A stretch of DNA of 14,027 nt from Chloroflexota bacterium (GTDB taxonomy: Bacteria; Chloroflexota; Limnocylindria; Limnocylindrales; CSP1-4), in NCBI GenBank assembly GCA_004298915.1, contig SCTE01000361.1:1-14027 (forward strand), written 5' to 3'. The notes under the pieces were generated by a model. That model did no database searches. It was not told the origin of the DNA and saw nothing but the letters and a program-made list of their open reading frames with translations. Position 1 is the stretch's first letter. Each line of letters begins with the position of its first letter. The position numbers were made by a program, and so were the translations under genes. Shown in pieces: positions 7,521 through 14,027 of this stretch.

Positions 7521-9284
7521 TCAGCGAACCGTGGTCGAGGGCAGGACCAGGAATCCCGTACCGAGCTGCCCCGCGATGAGCCGGACGGCACCGGTCGATG
7601 CGTCGAACACTGAAATTGACGCCGACTGGAGGGTCACCGTGCCATTCCCGTTGAATTCGGGGCTCCCGGCGACGTAGACGAATGCGCCGTCAGCGCTCAC
7701 CGCGATCGACACGAGGTCGGCCGTCGAGCTCCAGTGCCCGACCTGGGCCATGGTCTCCGTGTCGAACACGAAGACGCCGGACGAGATCGGACCGCCGCCA
7801 CCGCCGCCGTTCGGGTCGATCCCGAGGGCATAGGCGCGTGTCCCGTCGGGTGACAGGGCGAGTCCCGCGGACAGGAGCACCTTGGCCTGGACGGTCGGGG
7901 TGAGCCACTGGCCCAACGCCAGCAGCGGGCCAGCGGCCGCGGCAACGGCCCCCTTGCCCTCCCTTGTCTCGCCGCTCGCGAGGTCGACGCGAGTCAGGGT
8001 CGATCGCGTCGGACTCCAGAGGTACAGGGAACTCCCGTCGGGGCTCGTGGCGGCCGTCGCGGTCGCATCGCCACCCAGGTCGCCCTGGCCACTGATCCGC
8101 GTGTCGCCGAGGACAGCGCCGGACGCGTCCACTCGACGGACGATCGTGGTCCCGGACTGATAGCTCGTGCAGGCGAGCCAGAATCCGCCGTCCGCTCGCG
8201 GCCCGGCCCCAGTCACGGCATCGGCGCAGTCGGACGCCGCGGCCAGTGGCACGAACGTCGACAGGGTCTGGCCGTCGGTCGTCGCGTCGAAGGTGTCGGC
8301 GCCCGTCCGGAACGACGGATTCGGCCCGGTCGGGGGCGACCACTGATACCACGGTCGGGCAATCGCCAGGTGGCCGGCACCGAGCGAGCCGACGACGCGC
8401 GGCGCATCCGAACCGAAGCGTACGAGGTCGGCTCCGTCCGTCCGGTCGGGCAGGTCAAGCCGTTGGATCACGTGGCCATCCGCCACGCTGATGACGACCA
8501 CACCGCTCTTCCAGACCGGGTGCGCATGGGCGCTCCAGCCGACGAACGCGATAGCCGGGTCGCTGCCATAGGACACCCGGAGCGCGACATGCTGCGACTG
8601 CTCGAGGTTGCCGACATCCCGAGGATCGGGTGCGCCCGTGTATTCGCCGATCAGGGCCGAGTCGAGCACCGCTCCGGCATCGTCGTAGCGGTTCCACGTC
8701 ACGGTCATGTGGGTGAACGACCCGCTTCCGTAGCTGTCGCCGCCCAGGCACAGGCAGTAGATCGATCCGCCAGGTTCGCGCCGGACGACGGTCCCGTACT
8801 GGCCGGCGGCGAAGGCCCGGCCGATCGTCCCGGTGGCCAGGTCGACCATCGCGAATCCGTCGTCGACGCTCACGACCAGCTGCGTCGGCGTCGGCAGGGC
8901 CCCGTCGATGAGGAGCTTCGGGAGCTGGCTCGGCTGGGCGGCCGGCGATGCTGTCGCGCCGCGGCCCGTGGGCGACGCGGACTGGTTGGCGGCGGGACCG
9001 GCCGGACGCGTGAGCAGGACGCCGAGCATGGCCGCGCCGACGGACAGGGTCACGGCCGCGGCCGCGGCCCGTCCGATCCGGCTGCCAGCTACCCGCAGGG
9101 TCGCCAACCGCCGGGCGCGCGGCGACCGGACGCGATCGCGCCAGGAAGGGCGATCGAGGCGAACCGGCGGCATCGTCCACGACGCTGCGACCGCGCGGAG
9201 GATCTGCTGCAGATCGGCATCGTCGCCCGGCCGGACGCCGGGTGCCGCCGGCTCGACCGGTCGGAGATCGTCATGGGAAGTCAT
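7521..9284 (-). CDS. Membrane-anchored beta-propeller-like protein, probable anti-sigma factor
   Basis: This 587-aa protein has three regions. A short cytoplasmic N-terminus (1-70; DDADLQQILRAVAASW is a likely helix) is followed by one transmembrane segment (about 72-92, RAAAAAVTLSVGAAMLGVLL). A Ser/Pro/Thr linker (to about 120) leads to an extracytoplasmic domain of about 465 residues. That domain has recurring blade-like strands such as GGFWLACTSY, DGSSLYLWSP, DGTRAYALGID and DGAFVYVAGSP, typical of YVTN/WD40-like beta-propellers. Its ATG overlaps the sigma factor's TGA in an ATGA (9281-9284), with AGAGG 8 nt upstream, which is strong evidence of coupling. Position and topology make it the likely anti-sigma factor. 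However, the N-terminus lacks the HxxxCxxC zinc motif, so it would be a different class, or only a sensor partner. The open frame continues upstream, but that part is antisense-like arginine-rich sequence overlapping the sigma gene. Confidence 0.82.
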   Translation of the reverse strand: MTSHDDLRPVEPAAPGVRPGDDADLQQILRAVAASWTMPPVRLDRPSWRDRVRSPRARRLATLRVAGSRIGRAAAAAVTLSVGAAMLGVLLTRPAGPAANQSASPTGRGATASPAAQPSQLPKLLIDGALPTPTQLVVSVDDGFAMVDLATGTIGRAFAAGQYGTVVRREPGGSIYCLCLGGDSYGSGSFTHMTVTWNRYDDAGAVLDSALIGEYTGAPDPRDVGNLEQSQHVALRVSYGSDPAIAFVGWSAHAHPVWKSGVVVISVADGHVIQRLDLPDRTDGADLVRFGSDAPRVVGSLGAGHLAIARPWYQWSPPTGPNPSFRTGADTFDATTDGQTLSTFVPLAAASDCADAVTGAGPRADGGFWLACTSYQSGTTIVRRVDASGAVLGDTRISGQGDLGGDATATAATSPDGSSLYLWSPTRSTLTRVDLASGETREGKGAVAAAAGPLLALGQWLTPTVQAKVLLSAGLALSPDGTRAYALGIDPNGGGGGGPISSGVFVFDTETMAQVGHWSSTADLVSIAVSADGAFVYVAGSPEFNGNGTVTLQSASISVFDASTGAVRLIAGQLGTGFLVLPSTTVR

Positions 9285-9907
9285 CGCGGCACCTCTGGCG
9301 GCTCGGGTCTGGGAGTTGCTGATCCCTGGAACGTCCCTGGACTGCGAATGGACGCCCGTCCGGGCCCAGGGCCCGGCATGCTGGCGGCCGACTCGTCGCG
9401 TTCGAGGCGCTGGCGGAGTTCCGCATGAGCCCGGGACAAGGTCGAGCCGACGGTCCCGCCCTTGAGGCCGACGAACGCGCCGATCTGGGCGTAGTCGTAG
9501 CCGTAGTAGTGACGAAGGACGAGGATCGCCCGGGTCCGTCCCGGCAGGGTGGCGAGGGCCTCGTCGACCACCTGGCGCCGCGCCACGTCGTCGGCCGGAT
9601 CGATGTTCCGGCCAGCGGCCGCGCCCCGCTGCGCGGCCTCCCCGAGGGCCGGGATGGCCAGCCGGCGGACGCGGCGGCGGCGGAGCCGGTCGAGGGCGAG
9701 GTTCACGGCAATGCCGTGGAGCCAGGCTCGAAGCGGGCGCTGGCTGTCGTATTGGTCCCAGCGTTCCCAGGCCCGCGCGAAGGTGTCCTGCGTCGTGTCG
9801 ACGGCCTCGTCGGTGTCCCGCAGGACACCGTAGGCAACGCGGTAGACATCGGGTGCATGATCCCGATAGGCCCGGTCGATGGCGCTGTCCCGGATCGTTC
9901 CTTCCAT
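9281..9907 (-). CDS. ECF-family (sigma-70) RNA polymerase sigma factor
   Basis: This 208-aa protein has sigma region 2 at about 10-80 (YRDHAPDVYRVAYGVLRD, DTFARAWERWDQYD, RAWLHGIAVNLALDRLRRRR) and region 4 at about 112-170 (EALATLPGRTRAILVLRHYY, then YAQIGAFVGLKGGTVGSTLS and RAHAELRQRL). There is no region 3, as expected for an ECF sigma. The C-terminus has an extra proline/glycine-rich tail of about 38 residues, whose end overlaps the start of the next gene. The product would direct RNA polymerase to a small regulon once released from the overlapping membrane partner. The ATG at 9907 has only a weak AGG upstream and a TAGGTT at -12 to -7, so transcription may be leaderless. It lies 71 bp downstream of the GH99-type gene on the same strand. 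Confidence 0.93.
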   Translation of the reverse strand: MEGTIRDSAIDRAYRDHAPDVYRVAYGVLRDTDEAVDTTQDTFARAWERWDQYDSQRPLRAWLHGIAVNLALDRLRRRRVRRLAIPALGEAAQRGAAAGRNIDPADDVARRQVVDEALATLPGRTRAILVLRHYYGYDYAQIGAFVGLKGGTVGSTLSRAHAELRQRLERDESAASMPGPGPGRASIRSPGTFQGSATPRPEPPEVPR

Positions 9908-9913
9908 GATGAC

Positions 9914-9919
9914 AACCTA
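9914..9919 (-). promoter_or_regulatory. Possible -10 box of a leaderless promoter for the sigma-factor gene
   Basis: TAGGTT on the minus strand lies at exactly -12 to -7 from the ATG at 9907, the same position as TACACT before the LuxR-family gene. It also contains an AGG that could act as a weak ribosome site, so the reading is ambiguous. No clear -35 element is seen in the 71-bp gap 9908-9978. Confidence 0.25.
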
Positions 9920-9978
9920 CGCGCCGAGGCGGCCGATCGTTGCATCCAAAGGGGGATCGCTTCCTGAGGTCCTCCGCG

Positions 9979-11277
9979 TCAGGGCGTCGGCGCGGCGCTC
10001 GGCGATGGGCTCGGTGTGGCCGTCGGCGATGGGCTCGGCGTGGCCGTCGGCGGGGGCGTGGGTGCGGCGGTCGGCGGCGCCGTCGCCGCCGCCGTCGGTG
10101 CAGGCGTCGGTACTGGTCCACCACCGAGGATGCTCAGGAACGCCGTGCCGTATTGCGCGGTGCTCTCGACGCCCGTGCCCTCGCCCCACTCGTTGAACGT
10201 GGTGATCAGCTGCCATGGGGAGCCGGACGCCTTCATCGCCGCGACATTCGTCGCCCAGCGTGCGAGGTCACGACCCAGGACGGGGTTCGTATCGGTCCGC
10301 TTCCAGAACCCCGGACTGATGGCATAGCTGAAGCCGGCCTGATGGTCGGCCGCCTTCGCCGGCGAGTACTCGTGCCACGAGTCGGGCTGGTCGGCGCAGT
10401 TCCTGAAGCCGGGGAAGACCTTGAGGACGACGTAGAAGCCGACGGTGTTCGCCGCGGTCCAGCGGTCGACCATGCCGCAACCATCGCCGCCACTGGCATA
10501 GACGAAGATGACCGGCTTGCCGCCGACCCGGAGGAACGCCTTGTTCGTGGCGTAGTGGCTCCCGATGTAGGCGAGGTCGGCCCGGATCTCGGCGGCCGTC
10601 GGGTTGCCGTACGCCTCCGCCTCGTAGTAGAGCGACCAGCGGAACGTCCCGGCCGCTGCAAGCAGCGGCGCTACGCGCGAGTCGGTCAGGCTGCCCTGAC
10701 CCCACCAGCTCGAGATGCCGGCCTCGATTCCGGCCGCCTGCATCACCGCGATCTGCCCTTTCACGGCCGTGGTCGTCGCGTAATAGCCGATGCTCGGCGT
10801 GTACCAGCTGAACGGGTTGTAGCCCTGCTGCTTCCAGGCCTCGGGGAACCAGGGGTAGTAGAACGCGGCCATGATCGGAAACTTCAGGGACGTTCCTCCG
10901 GGACCGACGGTGGGCCCGGGCGTCGGTGCCGGGCTCGTGGGGCGCGGGGTCGGGCCGGCTGTCGGCCCGCCGGTCGGTCCGGCCGACGGCCCGCTCGAAC
11001 TCGCGCCGGGTGACGGAGGCGGTCCACCAGTCGCTCCGCTCGGTGCACCCGATCCGTCGATCGCCGGTTCGCCTGATGGCGCGCCGGCGGAGGCCGATCC
11101 TGATCCATCCGCTGTCGCAGGCGAGCTCGAACCGAAGGCGGTGGACGGGCTCTCCGTCGGGCGGGAGGTCGACGACAGGAGCTGGCTGGCGGCGAGGACG
11201 GCGACGACCGATGCGCCGATGATCGCGACGCTCCGCCGATCGAGCAGCCATCGGGATGGGTTGGGGAATCGATGCAA
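9979..11277 (-). CDS. Membrane-tethered glycoside hydrolase, GH99-like
   Basis: This 432-aa protein has an N-terminal signal anchor (about 16-34, SVAIIGASVVAVLAASQLL) and a long Ser/Gly/Pro/Thr linker (36-127). The catalytic domain (about 132-387) is followed by a Pro/Thr-rich tail (388-432). The catalytic domain matches GH99 landmarks: AAFYYPWF near its start, AAGIEAGISSWWG, PVIFVYA, and TTFNEWGEGTGVE near its end. In GH99 endo-alpha-mannosidases/mannanases the catalytic acids lie in N-E-W-H-E; E363 and E366 occupy the same spacing here, with Gly replacing the His. The likely role is retaining cleavage inside an alpha-mannan or other exopolysaccharide outside the cell; the substrate is not certain. 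Start: the only in-frame initiation codon before the anchor is TTG at 11277, preceded by GAGGTGG about 9 nt away. It may share a transcript with the sigma-factor genes downstream, or be a target of that sigma factor. Confidence 0.8.
   Translation of the reverse strand: MHRFPNPSRWLLDRRSVAIIGASVVAVLAASQLLSSTSRPTESPSTAFGSSSPATADGSGSASAGAPSGEPAIDGSGAPSGATGGPPPSPGASSSGPSAGPTGGPTAGPTPRPTSPAPTPGPTVGPGGTSLKFPIMAAFYYPWFPEAWKQQGYNPFSWYTPSIGYYATTTAVKGQIAVMQAAGIEAGISSWWGQGSLTDSRVAPLLAAAGTFRWSLYYEAEAYGNPTAAEIRADLAYIGSHYATNKAFLRVGGKPVIFVYASGGDGCGMVDRWTAANTVGFYVVLKVFPGFRNCADQPDSWHEYSPAKAADHQAGFSYAISPGFWKRTDTNPVLGRDLARWATNVAAMKASGSPWQLITTFNEWGEGTGVESTAQYGTAFLSILGGGPVPTPAPTAAATAPPTAAPTPPPTATPSPSPTATPSPSPSAAPTP
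9982..10116 (-). repeat. Pro/Thr/Ser-rich C-terminal tail with 24-bp tandem units
   Basis: This stretch codes for about 45 residues of P, T, A and S ending the GH99-like protein. It includes a 24-bp unit (encoding TATPSPSP) present about two and a half times. Such tails span or associate with the cell wall and are often glycosylated, and they change length by replication slippage. Confidence 0.7.
10897..11172 (-). repeat. Low-complexity Ser/Gly/Pro linker of the GH99-like protein
   Basis: Residues 36-127 are almost only S, G, P, A and T, with GPT-rich runs (GPTGGPTAGPTPRPTSP). The linker separates the membrane anchor from the catalytic domain and would hold the enzyme away from the membrane, across the wall. 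Confidence 0.75.
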
Positions 11278-11379
11278 TTGAACCGTCCACCTCGGCGATT
11301 CGGGACCGCTTCGGGACCCCGATGCCCATGTGATGGGCCGGCTCAGTCTGCCCCGTCCGGCTGGATCGCGGTGCCGATC

Positions 11380-11389
11380 ATGACGTCAT
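11380..11389. promoter_or_regulatory. ATGACGTCAT palindrome in the divergent intergenic region
   Basis: This perfect 10-bp palindrome lies in the 231-bp gap (11278-11508) between the GH99-like gene and the phosphoesterase gene. The same TGACGTCA core also occurs at 4546-4553 in the other large non-coding gap of this region. It may be a regulator site or chance. Confidence 0.3.
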
Positions 11390-11426
11390 CCCGTGCGTGC
11401 CGGCGCAATATCCGGTGCGGCCAGGC

Positions 11427-11449
11427 ACCGATTGTGAGTCCGAATCGGT
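11427..11449. promoter_or_regulatory. Inverted repeat ACCGATT-N9-AATCGGT, candidate operator before the phosphoesterase gene
   Basis: Perfect 7-bp arms are separated by 9 bp, centred about 70 bp before the ATG at 11509 and about 160 bp before the divergent TTG at 11277. An 8-bp GGGGCCCC palindrome follows at 11455-11462. The arm sequence is AT-richer than its surroundings, which favours a real site, but no promoter hexamers could be assigned. The rest of 11278-11508 shows nothing else I can name. Confidence 0.35.
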
Positions 11450-11508
11450 TGTCCGGGGCCCCAGTGGGACGCCACCCTGCTACTTCTGGCACTCTAGGGA
11501 CGAGGGGA

Positions 11509-14027
11509 ATGACCACGACTCACCTGCGACGCCGCGCCCGGCTCGCCCCCGCCTCCATTGCTGCCGTCCTGCTGTTGACGGCCGCGGGTGGCCTGCTTCC
11601 GCTTGCCCGGCCGGTGCTCGCGGCTTCCAACTGCACCACCACGCTGGCCCCGACGGCGACGTACTCGGTCATTTCCTGCCTGACGGCCCCGACCAGTGGT
11701 GCGGTCATTTCCGGGACGATAACCGTCACGGCGACCTTCACCTATACCGGAACCCCGCCGCCCTCGCCCGTGCGGCGGGCGGTGTTCTACCTCGGCGACG
11801 CCTATGTCCTGACCGATTACTCGGCGCCGTTCACGTTCACCTTCGATTCGCGTCGGTTCGGCGATGCCAGCACGACGCTCGAGGTCGAGGCCGTCATGCG
11901 CGATACGGGCTGGGTCAGCGACCGGGCGTCCATTCCGGTGACCTTGAACAACGGGCAGGCGAGCCCTCCGCCCAACACCAATACGTTCACCCCCAGATCG
12001 GGCGGATGGTCCGGGAGCGGCCCGATCGTGATCGCCGCGACCGGCGACGGGGCAAGTGGTGAGGCCGACGCGACCAGTGTCAGCAACCGGATCGCAGGCT
12101 GGAACCCGCACCTGGTGCTCTACCTCGGTGATGTGTACGAGACCGGTTCACCGATGGAATTCGACAACTGGTACGGCGGGCCGACAGGCGACTACGGGCG
12201 CTTTCGGAGCATCACCAACCCGACCGTCGGGAACCACGAGTACATCGGCACGACCGCCCCGGGGTACACCTACTACTGGGACAACGTCCCCAACTACTAC
12301 AGCTACACCATCGGGTCGTGGCACTTCATCAGTCTTGACTCGACCGGGACGGGCCAGTTCAACCAGACCCTGCCGGGAACCGCCCAGGTTGACTGGCTGG
12401 CGGCCGACCTCGCGGCGGATACGTCATCCTGCACGCTCGTCTACTTCCATCACCCGGTGTTCAGCATCGGTCCCCAGGGCAACACCACCCGCCTCAACAC
12501 GATCTGGTCGATGCTGGCCGATGCCGGGGTTGACGTCGTGCTCACGGGCCACGACCACGACTACCAGCGCTGGGTCCCGCTCGATGGAACCGGAACACCG
12601 GTAACTCGCGGCATCACCGAGTTCGTGGTCGGGACCGGCGGGCACGGAATCCAGAACTTCGCCACATCGGATTCACGGGTCGCGGCCTCGTTCGGCACGA
12701 CGCCCAATGCACTCGGGGCCCTCAAGCTGTCCCTGATCGCCGGCAGCGCCGACTACCAGTTCATCAACGTCGCTGGATCCGTGCTCGATTCCGGGACGAT
12801 CTCGTGTGGCACCGTGCCCGGCAAGCCGACCGGCGTGACCGCGTCCGGCGGCAATGCCCAAGCATCGGTGTCATGGACGGCGCCAAGCGACGTGGGCGGC
12901 GGCCCGATCAGCGGCTACACGGCGAAGAGTTCGCCGGGCAACAAGACCTGTTCCACGGGTGGCGCCCTGAACTGTACCGTGACCGGTCTCACGAATGGGA
13001 CGGCGTACACGTTCACGGTGACCGCGACCAACGGACTCGGGACGGGCTCTCCGTCGAATCCATCGAACAGCGTGACGCCGGCGACGTTGCCGGGGGCTCC
13101 GACGAGCGTGACCGCGACGCCGGGCAACGCATCTGCGCCCGTGTCCTGGACGGCGCCGGCCTCGAACGGTGGAAGCGCGATCACGGGCTACGCCGTGACG
13201 AGTTCGCCCGGCAACAAGACATGCACTACGTCGGGGGGCCTGACCTGCACCGTGACCGGCCTCACCAACGGCACCGCGTACACGTTCACCGTGACGGCGA
13301 CGAACGCGCTCGGGACGTCGCCGCCGTCCAGCCCGTCGAACAGCGTGACGCCCCTCACCGTGCCCGGAATGCCGACCGGCGTGGTCGCGTCCGGCGGCAA
13401 TGCCCAGGCGTCCGTCTCGTGGACCGCGCCGACCGACATGGGCGGCAGCCCGATCAGCGGCTACACGGCCATGAGCGCGCCGGGGAACAAGACGTGCAAC
13501 ACGACTGCGGCCCTGAACTGCACGGTGACCGGCCTCACGAACGGGACGACCTACACGTTCACGGTCACCGCGACCAACGGACTCGGGACCGGATCGCCGT
13601 CCAATCCATCGAACAGCGTCATACCGGCCACGGTGCCGGGGGCTCCCACGGCCGTGCTCGGGAAGTCGCGCGATTCCGCCGCCCTGATCTCGTGGGCGGC
13701 GCCGGCCTCGAACGGCGGGAATGCCATCACCGGGTACGCCGTGACGAGTTCGCCCGGCGGGAAGACCTGCTCCACGAGCGGGGGATTGAGCTGCACGGTC
13801 GGCGGCCTTGCCAACGGGACGAGCTACACGTTCACGGTCCGGGCCACCAACGGCGTCGGGACCGGCCCGTCCTCGAGCGCCTCGAACAGCGTCGTTCCCG
13901 GTCCCCTGGTCCTTCGCTACGCCGGCGCCGATCGGTTCGCGACCGCGGCGGCGATCAGCGCCAACACCTTCGACCCGGGCGTCGCGGTCGCCTACATCGC
14001 CAATGCCTACGGCTTCCCCGATGCCCT
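11509..14027 (+). CDS. Secreted calcineurin-like metallophosphoesterase with four Fn3 domains and a CWB2 domain, C-terminus cut by window edge
   Basis: From ATG 11509 the frame stays open for 839 codons to the right edge. AGGGA (11496-11500) and GGGG (11504-11507) precede the start. A signal peptide (RRRARLAP then hydrophobic, cleavage near A38/A39) is followed by an Ig-like region (about 42-160). The phosphoesterase domain (about 174-360) shows all five metal-site blocks: TGDGA (D180), LYLGDVY (D208), GNHEY (N242, H243), YFHHP (H314/H315) and GHDHDY (H348, H350). This is the purple-acid-phosphatase-like branch and should hydrolyse phosphoesters outside the cell; the substrate is unknown. Residues 436-799 are four Fn3 domains of 91 residues, and from about 800 a CWB2 repeat begins (RYAGADRFATAAAIS). 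The protein is thus probably wall-anchored like the amidase at 1262-3634. It is divergent from the GH99-like gene. Confidence 0.9.
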   Translation, partial: MTTTHLRRRARLAPASIAAVLLLTAAGGLLPLARPVLAASNCTTTLAPTATYSVISCLTAPTSGAVISGTITVTATFTYTGTPPPSPVRRAVFYLGDAYVLTDYSAPFTFTFDSRRFGDASTTLEVEAVMRDTGWVSDRASIPVTLNNGQASPPPNTNTFTPRSGGWSGSGPIVIAATGDGASGEADATSVSNRIAGWNPHLVLYLGDVYETGSPMEFDNWYGGPTGDYGRFRSITNPTVGNHEYIGTTAPGYTYYWDNVPNYYSYTIGSWHFISLDSTGTGQFNQTLPGTAQVDWLAADLAADTSSCTLVYFHHPVFSIGPQGNTTRLNTIWSMLADAGVDVVLTGHDHDYQRWVPLDGTGTPVTRGITEFVVGTGGHGIQNFATSDSRVAASFGTTPNALGALKLSLIAGSADYQFINVAGSVLDSGTISCGTVPGKPTGVTASGGNAQASVSWTAPSDVGGGPISGYTAKSSPGNKTCSTGGALNCTVTGLTNGTAYTFTVTATNGLGTGSPSNPSNSVTPATLPGAPTSVTATPGNASAPVSWTAPASNGGSAITGYAVTSSPGNKTCTTSGGLTCTVTGLTNGTAYTFTVTATNALGTSPPSSPSNSVTPLTVPGMPTGVVASGGNAQASVSWTAPTDMGGSPISGYTAMSAPGNKTCNTTAALNCTVTGLTNGTTYTFTVTATNGLGTGSPSNPSNSVIPATVPGAPTAVLGKSRDSAALISWAAPASNGGNAITGYAVTSSPGGKTCSTSGGLSCTVGGLANGTSYTFTVRATNGVGTGPSSSASNSVVPGPLVLRYAGADRFATAAAISANTFDPGVAVAYIANAYGFPDA
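12814..13902 (+). repeat. Four tandem Fn3 domains, 273-bp period, arranged A-B-A-B
   Basis: Domain starts recur at 12814, 13087, 13360 and 13633, an exact 273-bp spacing. Each has a conserved pair of cysteines (KTC and NC/TC/SC about 10 residues later, probably a disulfide) and an LTNGT-YTFTV core. Domains 1 and 3 share wording (PTGV, ASGGNAQASVSWTAP, TNGLGTGSPSNPSNSV), and so do 2 and 4 (PGAPT, APASNGG, ITGYAVTSSPG). A two-domain 546-bp unit therefore seems to have duplicated. Confidence 0.88.
13906..14027 (+). other. First part of a CWB2 domain in the phosphoesterase gene
   Basis: The last 41 codons read LVLRYAGADRFATAAAISAN, continuing FDPGVAVAYIANAYGFPDAL, which matches the opening of the amidase's CWB2 repeats. 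More CWB2 repeats should follow outside the window, since functional proteins normally carry three. Confidence 0.8.

Noticed and set aside
9285..10124. Upstream extension of the beta-propeller gene's frame, giving an 867-codon reading
   Set aside because: The added part is almost all arginine and proline and overlaps the sigma factor and the GH99-like tail. The ATG at 9284 with its AGAGG and ATGA overlap is far better.
11397..12111. Open frames on both strands over the start of the phosphoesterase
   Set aside because: They are shadows of the true frame from ATG 11509, which carries a signal peptide and all metal-site motifs.
1372..12471. Further CATCGGTC words near 1372, 6960 and 12464 as extra operator sites
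   Set aside because: They lie inside coding sequence and lack a full matching second arm, and the word is built of codons common in this genome.
12814..13902. CRISPR or IS-like repeat array
   Set aside because: The 273-bp periodicity is in frame and encodes Fn3 domains. There are no short identical repeats with unique spacers, and no transposase gene anywhere in the window.
1..14027. A defence, toxin-antitoxin or phage-related system
   Set aside because: No gene shows nuclease, methylase, toxin, integrase or phage structural motifs. The STAND-type ATPase carries a classic LuxR DNA-binding domain and reads as a regulator.

Overview
The window is very GC-rich and densely coding, with weak or absent Shine-Dalgarno sites at several genes. 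It carries CWB2 cell-wall-binding repeats, Fn3-armed secreted enzymes, an ECF sigma factor with a beta-propeller partner, and a SCO4226/DUF4242 protein. This mix suggests a monoderm, high-GC, free-living bacterium. My best guess is Chloroflexota of the Limnocylindria/Ellin6529 type, with an actinobacterium as the alternative. This is inferred from gene content only. I see no RNA genes, CRISPR array, insertion sequence, attachment site or phage gene.

Layout, left to right. A minus-strand S51/cyanophycinase-like (class I amidotransferase fold) gene runs off the left edge (1..1133). It is divergent from a secreted PGRP-type N-acetylmuramoyl-L-alanine amidase with three CWB2 repeats (1262..3634). 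An intergenic stretch with a perfect 20-bp palindrome follows. Next comes a one-base-overlapping pair: a DUF4242 protein (3783..4034) and a small exported four-cysteine protein (4034..4411). A 14-bp-stem hairpin (4451..4480) separates these from a block of four minus-strand genes. In transcription order these are a lipoprotein-like or membrane-anchored GH99-type glycosidase (11277..9979), an ECF sigma factor (9907..9281), its overlapping membrane-anchored beta-propeller partner and probable anti-sigma factor (9284..7521), and a large LuxR-family STAND/LAL regulator (7457..4566). Finally a plus-strand secreted calcineurin-like phosphoesterase with four Fn3 domains and the start of a CWB2 domain (11509..14027) runs off the right edge.

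How they may work together: two CWB2-anchored enzymes (amidase and phosphoesterase) and a tethered GH99-type glycosidase suggest cell-surface or exopolysaccharide work. The sigma/anti-sigma pair and the LuxR regulator could provide extracytoplasmic sensing and control. The most interesting unexplained signal is a near-identical 20-bp inverted repeat, CATCGGTC-N4-GACC(G/T)ATG. It occurs in exactly two intergenic places: just upstream of the LuxR gene and upstream of the DUF4242/secreted-protein pair. It is a candidate operator linking the two. Nothing here resembles a defence system.
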